From: Bacteroidales bacterium
GTDB lineage: Bacteria; Bacteroidota; Bacteroidia; Bacteroidales; P3
NCBI GenBank assembly: GCA_017443265.1
Contig: JAFSOU010000079.1
Coordinates: forward strand, 1-41,968
Direction of reading: 5' to 3'
DNA: 41,968 bases
In this document: positions 33,078 to 41,968 of the stretch, piece after piece
How positions within the stretch are numbered: the stretch's first letter is position 1
Layout of the letters: each line of letters starts with the position of its first letter
Program-made: the position numbers and the translations under genes
The notes under the pieces: model-generated
Told to the model about the DNA's origin: nothing
Database searches by the model: none
What the model saw: the letters and a program-made list of their open reading frames with translations, nothing else

Positions 33078-33246
33078 TTATAGTCATTTATGTAAACTTG
33101 TTGCAGTAATTGTCATTTATAAAAATAAGTGCAAATTGGGCTTCAAGGAAGAAAAAACGTGTGGGTCGTATCATTTCATGTTACCGACCGAGCCTTTGGC
33201 GTATCGTTTAGCAACAACAACTTTTTTCAAATAAATAAGCAAAGCA

Positions 33247-34032
33247 ATGAAAATCAGAAAAATCATCTGTTTAAGTGCGGTCGTCGCCGCAATGGCGTCG
33301 TGTGCCGTACCCAAGGACATTGTTTATATTCAGGATGCTCCTCGCGATGAAAAAGTGGCCATAGCCGAGAGGTTTGTTGACAAAATCCAAATCGACGACC
33401 TTTTGGGTATTTCGGTTTCCAGTACCGTTTTAGGTGCCAATACAGCATCGTTTAACAAAGGCAACAGCGAGACAGCCGGAGGCACTTCGGCGCAAGGCTA
33501 CCTTGTGGACCGCAACGGAGAGATAAATTTCCCATACATTGGCCGTTTGAAAGTTAGAGGAATGACCCGCGAGCAGCTCCGCGACACGTTGGAGGTGTTG
33601 CTTGCCAAAGAAGAGCTGGTGCCGGAACCACGAGTAACAGTGAACCTGCAGAATTTCAAGTTCTACACTTTGGGCGCCACAGGCAAAATGAATATGCAAA
33701 ACGCCAACCAGAATAATATGCAAGGCGAACGGCTCACTCTGCTTCAGGCCATTGCTATGTGCGGCGACCTTGATATTTCAGGTCAACGCAAAAACGTAAC
33801 CATCATACGCGAAATGGACGGATACCGCGAGATAGGAACCGTTGACCTTACCTCGAAAGATGTATTCGACTCGCCTTACTACTATGTGGCGCAGAACGAC
33901 ATCATATATGTGGAACCCAACGACAAAATGAAACGTCAGGCAAACCTCGATTTCACACCACTGACGGTGATAACCAGCGTTTTGTCGTTCGCAACATCGA
34001 TACTAACCTTTGTTTACATTTTCTTAAAATAG
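33247..34032 (+). CDS. Polysaccharide export outer-membrane lipoprotein (Wza-like)
   Basis: The 261-residue protein has a signal peptide with lipobox MASC (C19), a Poly_export domain (DKIQIDDLLGISVSS, YLVDRNGEINFPYIGRLKVRGMTREQLRD), a SLBB-like segment (FYTLGATGKMN, LTLLQAIAMCGDLDISGQRKNVTIIRE) and a C-terminal hydrophobic helix. Wza-type proteins form the outer-membrane channel for capsule or exopolysaccharide. It is the first gene after the leader; the Wzc-like gene follows 7 bp later. Confidence 0.93.
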   Translation: MKIRKIICLSAVVAAMASCAVPKDIVYIQDAPRDEKVAIAERFVDKIQIDDLLGISVSSTVLGANTASFNKGNSETAGGTSAQGYLVDRNGEINFPYIGRLKVRGMTREQLRDTLEVLLAKEELVPEPRVTVNLQNFKFYTLGATGKMNMQNANQNNMQGERLTLLQAIAMCGDLDISGQRKNVTIIREMDGYREIGTVDLTSKDVFDSPYYYVAQNDIIYVEPNDKMKRQANLDFTPLTVITSVLSFATSILTFVYIFLK

Positions 34033-34039
34033 TTGAACC

Positions 34040-36490
34040 GTGGAAACAAACAACAACAATTTGCCCAATCAGCAAAACAGCAACGATTTCGAGAAAGAGA
34101 CCTTCCGCTTCTCTTTCAAGGACATATTGTTTATGTTTATAAACAATTGGTATTGGTTTGTCATCTCCATAGTAATATGCTCAGGAGTGGCAATGTTCGT
34201 TTATAAAACCAAACCGCGTATCTACCAGGAATCGGCACAGATTCTTATCAGGGTTGACAATGTTTCGAAAGCCGAGGATGTATCCACACTACTCGGCACT
34301 GGCGGCGCCGACCGTAGTTTCGGATTCAAGATAGAAAGCGAGATATACATCCTTCGCTCGGTACGTTTGATGGAAAGAGTGGTGAAACGCCTCGACCTGC
34401 AGCCGACATACAAATACAGCAGCATGTTCGAAAAATACGAGTATTACCACGACTCCCCGATTCATTTGACCGTCTTCGACAAGGATAGCAATAAAGCCGA
34501 TGACATCCATCTCGATATGAAAGTAACTCCGACTTCGTACGAGAAATACACATATTCGATAAATGGCGGAAAAACAAATCAAGCCAAATTCGGGACAAGA
34601 ATAAAACTCGACGACAATCATACTTTTGTAATCGACAGGACAAGCAGCACGGGTAACGAACTGTACAACACACGTCCAATATCAATCAACTATATACCCT
34701 CGCACGAGAGGGCGGCACAAATTGTCGGAAATCTTGCCGTAAGAAACATCAGTTCATCATCGAAAGGTCTGCTCGATGTTTCGATTACAAGCGAAAATTA
34801 TGTTAAATCACGTGAGATAATCGACACATTGATTGCTGTTTACAACGAGGATGCCAACGAGGACAAGAAACAGAAAACCCGTAAAACCGAGGAATTTATA
34901 CTGACCCGTATCAGTTCCATATACGGCGAACTGGAAAACGTTGAATCGCGTATCGACAACATTCGTCGCGCATCCGGTGTGCCATATACGGGAACAGCAT
35001 CGGTATCAACATCGGAGATGTATATCGAAAAAAGTAACCGCTATCAGGACGATGCCTTGATGCTTGAGTCGGAACTGTCCAATCTCAACTACATAAAATC
35101 GCAGCTCGACGACCCCACAAAACGTAATGACTACCTTCCCCCTGTTGATGCTCAAAGCTCTGCATTGCAGCGTGTTATAGAAAAATACAACGATGCCAAG
35201 ATGCAGTACGACGAGTCTTTGACCATTCATGGCGAGAACAACCCCGCCACCAAACGTTTGGCCCAAACTCTCGAATCGGCTCGCGAAGGTGTTAATGTTG
35301 TGGTAAGAAATATGCAGCAATCCCTGCGGATGAGAATTCAAAACGCCCACCGTCAGGAGAATATGGCCAAACAATATGCCAGCAATATCAACAACAGTGA
35401 AAAAGCTGTGGCCGACGTTATGCGTCAGCAGAAAATCAAGGAATCGCTGTATCTGTATCTGCTGAACAAACGCGAGGAGGTGGCTTTGGCCTTGGCTGTG
35501 TCTGAAGATGTGGCCAAAACGGTTGAAGCCGCCGGTGCCACTTCCCGTATATCGCCCGACAAACGCAAATTTATTTCGGCGGGCATAGCAACAGGATTTG
35601 CAATACCTCTGTTTATCATGTTGCTGATAGTACTCCTCGACGACAGGCTGAAATCCAAAACCGACGTCGAAAAAAATCTCACCATACCTATACTTTGCGA
35701 AATACCGCAAAAAGGCAAAGAGCAGGAGGGTTTGGAACTTGTTGTCAGCGAAAATGGTACAGATACACTCACCGAGGCTTTCCGCATAATGTATTCCAAT
35801 GTGCAGTTCTTCCTCCGGTCCAACGACAAGAAAGTGATTCAGTTTCTCTCCTCGCTGCCACACGAAGGCAAAACATACACTGTTATGAATTTTGCAGTAA
35901 CAATGGCATACCTTGGCAAAAAAGTGGTCCTTGTGGATCTCGACTGCCGCAAACGCCAGTTGTCCAGAGTTATGGACCGCTCCAACCGACATGGTGTCAT
36001 CGAATACCTTATAAGCAAGGATAAAGATGTTGACAGCATCATTAACAACAGCTCCCTGTCGCCAAACCTCGACTATGTGGTGTGCGAAAAAACTGCGCCA
36101 AATATCACTCAGCTGCTGTATTTGCCCGATTTCGACAATTTGATATCTGAACTGAAAGAGCGTTACGACTATGTGGTGTTCGACTCTGCTCCTTCAAATG
36201 TTGTCGCCGATTCGGCTATCATCAACCGTTGTGCCGACCTCTCCATTTATGTGATGAGGGTTAACGTGTTCAACAAGCGTCTTTTCCCGTTTGTGCAACA
36301 GCTTTACGACGATAAGAAACTCAAAAACATGGCCATTGTGCTTACCGATGTGCCCATGCTCAAACACCACTATGGCTACGGCTATGGTACCGGTTACGGT
36401 TATGGTTACGGTTATGGCTATAGTTACGGCTACAGCGACGAAAACTCCAATTCAAAAAAACGGTTTGGTCGTAAAAAGAAAAACGGGTGA
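34040..36490 (+). CDS. Wzc-like polysaccharide co-polymerase / BY-kinase
   Basis: The 816-residue protein begins with GTG (34040). It has an N-terminal Wzz domain with a first membrane helix ([19 protein letters not shown]), a long coiled periplasmic part (to about 500), a second helix ([20 protein letters not shown]), and a cytoplasmic tyrosine-kinase domain: Walker A PHEGKT (607-612), Walker A' VDLDC (632-636), Walker B VFDSAP (D715). The C-terminus carries ten tyrosines in 21 residues (778-798), mostly YG repeats, then a basic tail. The tail is the expected autophosphorylation cluster that controls chain length and assembly. Its TGA overlaps the rfbA start by one base. Confidence 0.94.
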   Translation: METNNNNLPNQQNSNDFEKETFRFSFKDILFMFINNWYWFVISIVICSGVAMFVYKTKPRIYQESAQILIRVDNVSKAEDVSTLLGTGGADRSFGFKIESEIYILRSVRLMERVVKRLDLQPTYKYSSMFEKYEYYHDSPIHLTVFDKDSNKADDIHLDMKVTPTSYEKYTYSINGGKTNQAKFGTRIKLDDNHTFVIDRTSSTGNELYNTRPISINYIPSHERAAQIVGNLAVRNISSSSKGLLDVSITSENYVKSREIIDTLIAVYNEDANEDKKQKTRKTEEFILTRISSIYGELENVESRIDNIRRASGVPYTGTASVSTSEMYIEKSNRYQDDALMLESELSNLNYIKSQLDDPTKRNDYLPPVDAQSSALQRVIEKYNDAKMQYDESLTIHGENNPATKRLAQTLESAREGVNVVVRNMQQSLRMRIQNAHRQENMAKQYASNINNSEKAVADVMRQQKIKESLYLYLLNKREEVALALAVSEDVAKTVEAAGATSRISPDKRKFISAGIATGFAIPLFIMLLIVLLDDRLKSKTDVEKNLTIPILCEIPQKGKEQEGLELVVSENGTDTLTEAFRIMYSNVQFFLRSNDKKVIQFLSSLPHEGKTYTVMNFAVTMAYLGKKVVLVDLDCRKRQLSRVMDRSNRHGVIEYLISKDKDVDSIINNSSLSPNLDYVVCEKTAPNITQLLYLPDFDNLISELKERYDYVVFDSAPSNVVADSAIINRCADLSIYVMRVNVFNKRLFPFVQQLYDDKKLKNMAIVLTDVPMLKHHYGYGYGTGYGYGYGYGYSYGYSDENSNSKKRFGRKKKNG

Positions 36491-37371
36491 TGAAAGGAAT
36501 AGTTTTAGCCGGTGGTTCGGGTACTAGGCTGTACCCCATCACCAAGGGTGTCAGCAAACAGCTGCTGCCCATCTACGACAAGCCTATGGTGTATTACCCC
36601 ATATCGGCACTTATGTTGGCGGGCATACGCGACATACTTATTATTTCCACCCCGCAAGACCTGCCCGGGTTCCAGCGTCTGCTTGGCGACGGCTCCGACT
36701 ATGGCGTGAATTTCTCTTACGCCGAACAGCCCTCTCCCGACGGTTTGGCTCAGGCTTTCATCATCGGTGAGGAGTTTATCGGCAACGACTCCGTTTGCCT
36801 TGTCCTCGGCGACAATATTTTTCAAGGTAACGGCTTTTCGGAACTGCTCCACGAAGCGGTGAACAATGTGGAAAAAGAGAACAAAGCCACGGTGTTCGGC
36901 TACTGGGTGGCCGACCCCGAACGCTACGGTGTGGCCGAGTTCGATAAAAACGGCAACTGCCTATCCATTGAGGAAAAACCGAAGAACCCAAAAAGCAATT
37001 ACGCCGTGGTGGGACTTTATTTCTATCCCAACAAGGTGGTGCAGGTGGCAAAAACAATAAAGCCCTCGGCACGCGGCGAACTGGAGATAACCACAGTAAA
37101 CCAACGTTTTTTGGAAGACAAACAACTGAAAGTGAACATCTTCAAACGCGGCTTTGCTTGGCTCGACACCGGCACGCACGACTCCCTCTCCGAAGCCTCC
37201 ACTTTTATCGAAGTGTTGGAGAAACGTCAGGGACTGAAAGTGGCTTGCCTCGAGAGTATAGCTTTCGAAAAAGGATGGATTACCGCCGAACGTCTGAAAG
37301 AGATTGCCCAGCCGATGATTAAAAACCAATACGGACAATATCTTATGCGCTTGGCCGAAAAAGGATTTTGA
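36490..37371 (+). CDS. rfbA: Glucose-1-phosphate thymidylyltransferase
   Basis: The 293-residue protein begins [33 protein letters not shown] and carries [32 protein letters not shown] and [13 protein letters not shown], diagnostic for RmlA. It makes dTDP-glucose, the first step to dTDP-L-rhamnose. ATG 36490 shares one base with the preceding stop (TGATG); a GTG one codon upstream is possible. Part of rfbACDB in that order. Confidence 0.97.
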   Translation: MKGIVLAGGSGTRLYPITKGVSKQLLPIYDKPMVYYPISALMLAGIRDILIISTPQDLPGFQRLLGDGSDYGVNFSYAEQPSPDGLAQAFIIGEEFIGNDSVCLVLGDNIFQGNGFSELLHEAVNNVEKENKATVFGYWVADPERYGVAEFDKNGNCLSIEEKPKNPKSNYAVVGLYFYPNKVVQVAKTIKPSARGELEITTVNQRFLEDKQLKVNIFKRGFAWLDTGTHDSLSEASTFIEVLEKRQGLKVACLESIAFEKGWITAERLKEIAQPMIKNQYGQYLMRLAEKGF

Positions 37372-37374
37372 GCG

Positions 37375-37935
37375 ATGGAAGTAACAAAAACCGCCATTTC
37401 TGGCGTATTTATCATAGAACCAAGGATTTTTGGCGACGACCGTGGTTATTTCTTCGAGTCTTTCAACGAAAGAGATTTTGCCGAAAAGGTCGGTAATGTT
37501 GATTTTGTGCAGGACAACGAGTCCAAATCGCGCTACGGCGTGGTGCGCGGACTGCATTTCCAAAAGCCGCCGTTTGCACAGAGCAAGCTCGTAAGGGTGA
37601 TTGTGGGCAAAGTGCTCGACATAGCTGTAGATATACGCAAAGGCTCACCCACTTTCGGTAAACACGTAGCTGTGGAGCTTACCGCCGAAAATCACCTTCA
37701 GTTTTTTATGCCCAAAGGCATCGCCCACGGCTTTGCCGTGCTTAGCCAAGAGGCTGTGTTCCAGTATAAATGCGACAATTTCTACGCTCCTCAGAGCGAG
37801 GGTGCCGTAGCTTGGAACGACCCCGCTCTGGCTATCGACTGGCACATTCCTGCAAACGAGGTGATTCTCTCCGAAAAGGACAAACATCATCCGCTTTTGT
37901 CGGAAATAGCTGATACTTTGGATTTTAACTTTTAA
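37375..37935 (+). CDS. rfbC: dTDP-4-dehydrorhamnose 3,5-epimerase
   Basis: The 186-residue cupin-fold enzyme has FGDDRGYFFESFN, FVQDNESKSRYGVVRGLHFQ (catalytic His), GKVLDIAVDIRKGSPTFGK, and FMPKGIAHGFAVLS, followed by YKCDNFYAP. It does the third step of dTDP-rhamnose synthesis. It begins 3 bp after rfbA, and rfbD follows 6 bp after its stop. Confidence 0.97.
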   Translation: MEVTKTAISGVFIIEPRIFGDDRGYFFESFNERDFAEKVGNVDFVQDNESKSRYGVVRGLHFQKPPFAQSKLVRVIVGKVLDIAVDIRKGSPTFGKHVAVELTAENHLQFFMPKGIAHGFAVLSQEAVFQYKCDNFYAPQSEGAVAWNDPALAIDWHIPANEVILSEKDKHHPLLSEIADTLDFNF

Positions 37936-37941
37936 TAACCA

Positions 37942-38799
37942 ATGAAAATCCTTGTTACAGGAGCCAACGGACAGCTTGGCAGGTCGATGCGGAAAATAAG
38001 CGGCGAATACCCGCAACACGAGTTTCTGTTTACCGACATGCCGGAGATGGACATAACCGAAAAGGCTGGGATAGAGGCTTTTGTACGGGAAAACGGTGTG
38101 CAGGCAATTGTCAACTGTGCCGCCTACACTGCCGTGGACCGCGCTGAGACGGAACCGAAACAGGCCGAAAAGATTAACGTTCTTGGAACTAAGGTGTTGG
38201 GCGAGGTGGCAAAGATGTTTTCCATACCGCTTATTCATATCTCCACCGACTATGTTTTCTGTGGCGAAGGCTGTCATCCGCTGAAAGAGACCGACGCCAC
38301 CGCTCCCACCGGCGTTTACGGCAAAACAAAACTCGAAGGCGAAAAAGCTTTGGAATCAACGGGTTGCGATGCGGCGATAATACGAACGGCATGGCTCTAT
38401 TCCGAGTTTGGAGGCAATTTTGTGAAAACAATGTTGCGTCTGGCTGGCGAACGCGACGCACTGAACGTGGTTTACGACCAAGTGGGCTCGCCCACCTACG
38501 CCACCGACCTTGCCCGCGCGCTGATGACCGTGCTCAACAATGGTGTACAAGGACTCAGCATCTACCACTTCTCCAACGAAGGAGCTATTTCGTGGTACGA
38601 CTTTGCCAAGGCAATTTTCGAGGAAAGTGGTGATAAAATCAGTGTATCTCCCATAGAATCAGATAAATACCCCTCGCCGACAAAGCGTCCCGCTTACAGC
38701 GTATTGTCCAAAGAAAAGATAAAAGAGGCGGGAGTAACGGTTCCTTATTGGAAAGACTCCCTGAAAGAATGTATAAGACTTTTAAAATCAAGTAAATGA
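37942..38799 (+). CDS. rfbD: dTDP-4-dehydrorhamnose reductase
   Basis: The 285-residue short-chain reductase has LVTGANGQLGRSM (nucleotide site), INCAAYTAVDRAE, HISTDYVFCGEG, the catalytic pair in YGKTKLEGE, IIRTAWLYSEFG and FSNEGAISWYDFAKAIF. It completes dTDP-L-rhamnose. Its TGA overlaps the rfbB start by four bases. Confidence 0.97.
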   Translation: MKILVTGANGQLGRSMRKISGEYPQHEFLFTDMPEMDITEKAGIEAFVRENGVQAIVNCAAYTAVDRAETEPKQAEKINVLGTKVLGEVAKMFSIPLIHISTDYVFCGEGCHPLKETDATAPTGVYGKTKLEGEKALESTGCDAAIIRTAWLYSEFGGNFVKTMLRLAGERDALNVVYDQVGSPTYATDLARALMTVLNNGVQGLSIYHFSNEGAISWYDFAKAIFEESGDKISVSPIESDKYPSPTKRPAYSVLSKEKIKEAGVTVPYWKDSLKECIRLLKSSK

Positions 38800-39878
38800 A
38801 GAATATTCTCATAACTGGCGGTGCCGGTTTCATCGGCTCGCATGTGGTTCGCTTGTTTGTGAACAAATATCCTGATTACAAGATAATTAACCTCGACAAA
38901 CTGACCTACGCCGGCAATCTGGCCAACCTTAAAGATGTGGAGAACAAACCCAACTACACTTTTGTAAAAGCCGACATCTGCGACTACGACAAAATGTTGG
39001 AAGTGTTCAAGCAGTACGATATAGACGGCGTGATACACCTTGCCGCCGAGAGCCATGTGGACCGCAGCATAAAAGACCCCTTCACTTTTGCCAAAACTAA
39101 TGTGATGGGCACTCTTAGCCTGCTGCAAGCCGCCAAAGTTACTTGGGACGGCAATTGGGACGGCAAACGTTTCTACCACATATCCACCGACGAGGTTTAC
39201 GGCGCTCTGGAGCTTACCAAACCCGAAGGCAACCCGCCCTACGGCGACAAGTTCTTTACCGAAGACACTAAATATCAGCCACATTCGCCATACTCGGCTG
39301 CCAAGGCCAGCAGCGACCATTTTGTACGTGCCTATCACGACACCTACGGCATGCCCACCGTGGTTACCAACTGCTCCAACAACTACGGCCCGTATCAGTT
39401 CCCAGAAAAACTGATACCACTGTTTATCAACAATATACGTCACGGCAAACCCCTTCCGGTGTACGGCAAGGGCGAGAACGTGCGCGACTGGCTGTTTGTC
39501 GAAGACCACGCTCGTGCCATCGACCTTATTTTCCACAAAGGCCGTATTGCCGACACATATAATATCGGCGGTTTCAACGAATGGAAGAATATCGACCTTA
39601 TCAAGGTGATTATCAAGACTGTGGACAAGATTTTGGGCAACCCCGAAGGCTATTCCGAAAAGCTGATAACCTACGTTACCGACCGTGCCGGACACGATTT
39701 GCGTTACGCCATCGACAGCACCAAACTGAAAAACGAACTCGGTTGGGAGCCAAGTCTTCAGTTTGAAGAAGGTATCGAAAAAACAGTGCGCTGGTACCTC
39801 GACAATCAAGAGTGGATGGACAACATAACCTCCGGCGAGTACGAGAAATATTATGAAAGTATGTACGGCAACAGGTAA
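38796..39878 (+). CDS. rfbB: dTDP-glucose 4,6-dehydratase
   Basis: The 360-residue SDR enzyme has ILITGGAGFIGSHVV, LAAESHVDRSI, HISTDEVYGAL, SPYSAAKASSDHFVRAY (Tyr-x3-Lys) and NCSNNYGPYQFPEKLIPL. It makes dTDP-4-keto-6-deoxyglucose, the second step of the rhamnose pathway. Together with rfbA, rfbC and rfbD the set is complete, so dTDP-rhamnose is likely a precursor of the polymer exported by the Wza/Wzc pair. Confidence 0.97.
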   Translation: MKNILITGGAGFIGSHVVRLFVNKYPDYKIINLDKLTYAGNLANLKDVENKPNYTFVKADICDYDKMLEVFKQYDIDGVIHLAAESHVDRSIKDPFTFAKTNVMGTLSLLQAAKVTWDGNWDGKRFYHISTDEVYGALELTKPEGNPPYGDKFFTEDTKYQPHSPYSAAKASSDHFVRAYHDTYGMPTVVTNCSNNYGPYQFPEKLIPLFINNIRHGKPLPVYGKGENVRDWLFVEDHARAIDLIFHKGRIADTYNIGGFNEWKNIDLIKVIIKTVDKILGNPEGYSEKLITYVTDRAGHDLRYAIDSTKLKNELGWEPSLQFEEGIEKTVRWYLDNQEWMDNITSGEYEKYYESMYGNR

Positions 39879-39941
39879 GTGGTTGCAATTTAAAAAGAAA
39901 TAAAAGACAAATTACAAAGAAAATATTCTAAAACAAAGATT

Positions 39942-40697
39942 ATGATTAACGTTGGAATTATTGGTTGCGGCTTCGTAGGCGGAGCTTTGAAAGATTGGCT
40001 GGAAAACAACAATCCCGAATGCAAACTTTTTATCAGCGACCCTCCAAAAGGTTACAATGACGACCTTAGCAATATCGACATCGCTTTTTTGCAGATACAC
40101 GTACCCACCGAGGACGATGGCACTCAGGATTTGACACTGATGAAGGAGCTTATCACGAAGCTCCCCGATGTGCCTGTGTTTGTTCGCACCACCATCCTCC
40201 CCGGCACAAGCGACCGTCTTTCGAAGGAAACAGGCCATAAGGTACATTATATGCCCGAATTCCTTACCGAGCGCACACATATCGAGGACTTCAAAAAACA
40301 GACCATGGTATTCACCGGCGCACACGAGCTGCTCACCAAAATATTTGTGGGCAAAAAGTTCACCGTTATGACCCCGCTTGAAGCCGAGCTTACCAAGTAT
40401 ATGCACAATGTTTTCGGTGCCTACAAGGTAACCTATTTCAACGCTTGTCGCGAATATTGCGAGAAGATGGGAGCCGACTGGCGCAAAGTGCATACCGGAG
40501 TCCTTCTCTCAGGCTATATCAACGACACCCACACATACGTCCCAGGTCCTGACGGAAAGTTCGGCTATGGCGGCAAGTGTTTCCCCAAGGATGTCAACGC
40601 TTTTGCCAAGATGACCGAAGGAACCTCTCTCGGAACCTTGTTGGAGCACCTCCACGAACTTAACGTTCATTTTCGCGGATTCGAGGAACATATATAA
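39942..40697 (+). CDS. Compact UDP-glucose/GDP-mannose dehydrogenase-like protein
   Basis: The 251-residue protein has an N-terminal NAD-binding start MINVGIIGCGFVGGAL, then VPTEDDGTQDL, VRTTILPGTSD, MPEFLTER, a helix with ELTKYMHNVFGAYKVTYFNACRE, and the catalytic GYGGKCFPKDVNAF (C213). This is the active-site half of nucleotide-sugar dehydrogenases, but the usual C-terminal UDP-sugar binding domain is missing and the length is about 250 instead of 420-450. The N-terminal domain is also shortened. It sits 63 bp after rfbB. Whether it oxidises a nucleotide sugar alone is not clear. Confidence 0.8.
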   Translation: MINVGIIGCGFVGGALKDWLENNNPECKLFISDPPKGYNDDLSNIDIAFLQIHVPTEDDGTQDLTLMKELITKLPDVPVFVRTTILPGTSDRLSKETGHKVHYMPEFLTERTHIEDFKKQTMVFTGAHELLTKIFVGKKFTVMTPLEAELTKYMHNVFGAYKVTYFNACREYCEKMGADWRKVHTGVLLSGYINDTHTYVPGPDGKFGYGGKCFPKDVNAFAKMTEGTSLGTLLEHLHELNVHFRGFEEHI

Positions 40698-40753
40698 TAA
40701 AAAGTGATTACTATTATTTGCCAAAAATGTGTTGGAGACAAGTAGTCTAACTA

Positions 40754-40780
40754 ATCCCACACAAGGGACGTAGTGTGGAT
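40754..40780 (+). repeat. Dispersed hairpin repeat (copy B)
   Basis: ATCCCACAC...GTGTGGAT with one bulged C, around aagggacgta. Its centre and arms resemble copy A at 30416-30443. The gap 40698-40885 contains nothing else that I can name. Confidence 0.6.
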
Positions 40781-40885
40781 AACATAAACACACTCAAAAC
40801 AGCATTGGAGTAACACAACCTTTAAATAATATAAGTAGTCAAAATAAAATTGTTGTATGGTCGGTGTTTTGTTGTAGAATAACCC

Positions 40886-41440
40886 ATGAAGATGAATATA
40901 AAAAAAATATGGAGAGATCCGGTTTGGAGCAAAGTTATTGCAGGCGTTTTGCTTATGGTTATTACTGCAATAGTCTCGGTAATTAGAAGCAGTTATAGTG
41001 AAACGGAATCTTTTATGGATGTATTAAACACTGTGTTGGGGGTAAAAATAAACCTGTGGTTAGCTTTAGCTGTTGTTTTGATTGTTTGGATAGTTGTTAG
41101 TATTGTAAAACAGAAGAAAAACAAGAAAAATTCAATTCCCCAAGTTCCATTTGTAAATGGATTTACGGAGGGTGATTATCAACGCATGAAATGGAAGTGG
41201 CGTTGGAAATGGAATAAATCATTAAATATTTATGATTTAACAGACTTGAACTTAGTTTGTCCTCTCTGTAATGAAGGTGTCTTAACTATTGGTTATATGA
41301 ATTATAGGTGCGGAAAATGCGGTGTTGAGATTAATTATAGGGAGTTAAACGTGAATCACGATGCAGTAAAGACACAAATTCTTGAAGATGCAAAAAGAAA
41401 CTATAGTTCTTACGAAGATTTTATAGGTGAAGTTAATTAG
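40886..41440 (+). CDS. Membrane protein with zinc-ribbon-like C-terminus
   Basis: The 184-residue protein has two N-terminal membrane helices (VIAGVLLMVITAIVSVI; LWLALAVVLIVWIVVSIV), a basic stretch KQKKNKKN, a Trp/Lys-rich segment (MKWKWRWKWNK) and two CxxC knuckles, CPLC...CGKC, about 21 residues apart, which look like a zinc ribbon. I do not know the family. It is AT-rich compared with the rfb genes, and its neighbour to the right is similar in composition. Confidence 0.7.
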   Translation: MKMNIKKIWRDPVWSKVIAGVLLMVITAIVSVIRSSYSETESFMDVLNTVLGVKINLWLALAVVLIVWIVVSIVKQKKNKKNSIPQVPFVNGFTEGDYQRMKWKWRWKWNKSLNIYDLTDLNLVCPLCNEGVLTIGYMNYRCGKCGVEINYRELNVNHDAVKTQILEDAKRNYSSYEDFIGEVN

Positions 41441-41499
41441 GGTTATGTAAAAGGATAACCATAGTTTGAATTATTTTTAAATTCAAATTTAATAGACTT

Positions 41500-41968
41500 A
41501 TGAAGTTTCTTTCCAAATGCTTAAATGAAGCATTGATAATGGTGTTTTGTTCAAAGTTTGTTTTTGGTAGTATTGGCGGAGTTGTGGCATTTTTTATAAT
41601 ACCAAGACAATTTTTTGGGCTTGAAATAAAATATTCTGTTATAATTGCAGCAGGTGTATTGTTAGCTTGGTTTATGCTGGCTTTTGTTATTAGTATAATC
41701 AAGAATATTAAAATATGGGTGCAAACATATTATCTGAATAATGCTTTTGGCGATGGTATATTGTTAATAAAGTCAGTTAACGAGGAAATCAACCAATATA
41801 ATAACGGCCAACAGCAGATTAATAATACTTTACAAAATATCTGCAATGAAACAAAACGATATTATGATAAACGTTTTGAAGCCAAGTGTGGTGTTTCCAT
41901 AAAGCTCCCCAAAAATCCAGTTGACAAACTTGAAGATATGACGGTTGTGAATGTGGCTCGGGATGAAA
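41500..41968 (+). CDS. Hypothetical membrane protein, 3' end outside window
   Basis: From ATG 41500 the frame stays open to the window end (156 codons). It begins MKFLSKCLNEALIMVFCSKF and has two membrane helices (FGSIGGVVAFFII; YSVIIAAGVLLAWFMLAFVISII), then a soluble region with KSVNEEINQYNNGQQQINNTLQN that looks coiled-coil. It follows the zinc-ribbon protein by 59 bp, and both may form one small unit. No family was recognised. Confidence 0.75.
   Translation, partial: MKFLSKCLNEALIMVFCSKFVFGSIGGVVAFFIIPRQFFGLEIKYSVIIAAGVLLAWFMLAFVISIIKNIKIWVQTYYLNNAFGDGILLIKSVNEEINQYNNGQQQINNTLQNICNETKRYYDKRFEAKCGVSIKLPKNPVDKLEDMTVVNVARDE

Noticed and set aside
35006..35992. Open frame of 328 codons opposite the Wzc-like gene
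   Set aside because: Antisense shadow of a gene with all expected motifs; no promoter or recognisable domain.

Overview
The window is chromosomal DNA from a member of the Bacteroidota, most likely order Bacteroidales. The evidence is the repeated -7 box TAnnTTTG upstream of genes, Bacteroidales-type gene neighbourhoods (mreC/mreD/gmk, pdxJ, panC, panD, atpE/atpF) and an rSAM/lipoprotein cluster. No rRNA, tRNA, CRISPR array or transposase gene was recognised. Both window ends cut through genes.

Layout: (1) 1-7.6 kb is an AT-rich, tightly overlapping defence operon: the end of a cytosine-5 DNA methyltransferase, a MORC/MutL-like GHKL ATPase, a Z1-domain superfamily-II helicase, a DUF4420-type PD-(D/E)XK nuclease and a DUF2075 helicase with an N-terminal nuclease-like domain. 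The GHKL gene has an in-frame TAA that cuts off its last 32 codons. (2) 7.6-11.4 kb is accessory: an AAA_14/DUF4143 ATPase between 84-bp direct repeats, a RhuM-family gene, a MutT-type Nudix gene, and a vsr endonuclease gene carrying an in-frame 90-bp repeat-like insertion. (3) 11.4-12.0 kb is non-coding and packed with palindromes whose stems covary. (4) 12.0-18.4 kb, minus strand: mscL and a flippase, then addB-like nuclease, nucleotidyltransferase and rsmE. (5) 18.6-19.5 kb: atpE and atpF alone, without the rest of the ATP synthase genes. (6) 19.5-22.5 kb: four lipoprotein genes and a radical SAM/SPASM enzyme; two of the lipoprotein genes are interrupted by in-frame stops. (7) 22.8-27.4 kb, minus strand: mreD, mreC, gmk, an acidic Pro/Glu-rich protein, panC and a holin-4_2-like membrane protein. 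(8) 27.4-29.4 kb: a second AAA_14/DUF4143 ATPase, again between direct repeats (96 bp) and again with 32-bp-period dyads in front of its promoter. (9) 29.6-32.9 kb: pdxJ, a small membrane protein, panD, a YbhN-like membrane protein and rfaE2. (10) 33.0-40.7 kb: a capsule/exopolysaccharide operon (Wza-like, Wzc-like, rfbA-C-D-B, a compact nucleotide-sugar dehydrogenase) with a long structured leader. (11) 40.9 kb to the end: two small AT-rich membrane proteins, the last cut by the window end.

The most unusual signals are the two independent AAA_14/DUF4143 cassettes sharing one architecture (bracketing direct repeats plus 32-bp-period operator-like dyads), the eight-residue YG-x5-[FY] motif shared by the rSAM-linked lipoproteins and an unlinked acidic protein, and palindromes with compensatory stem changes at 11.5-11.9 kb. 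Three genes carry in-frame stops followed by coding-like sequence. All functional calls come from reading motifs by eye; no database search was run.
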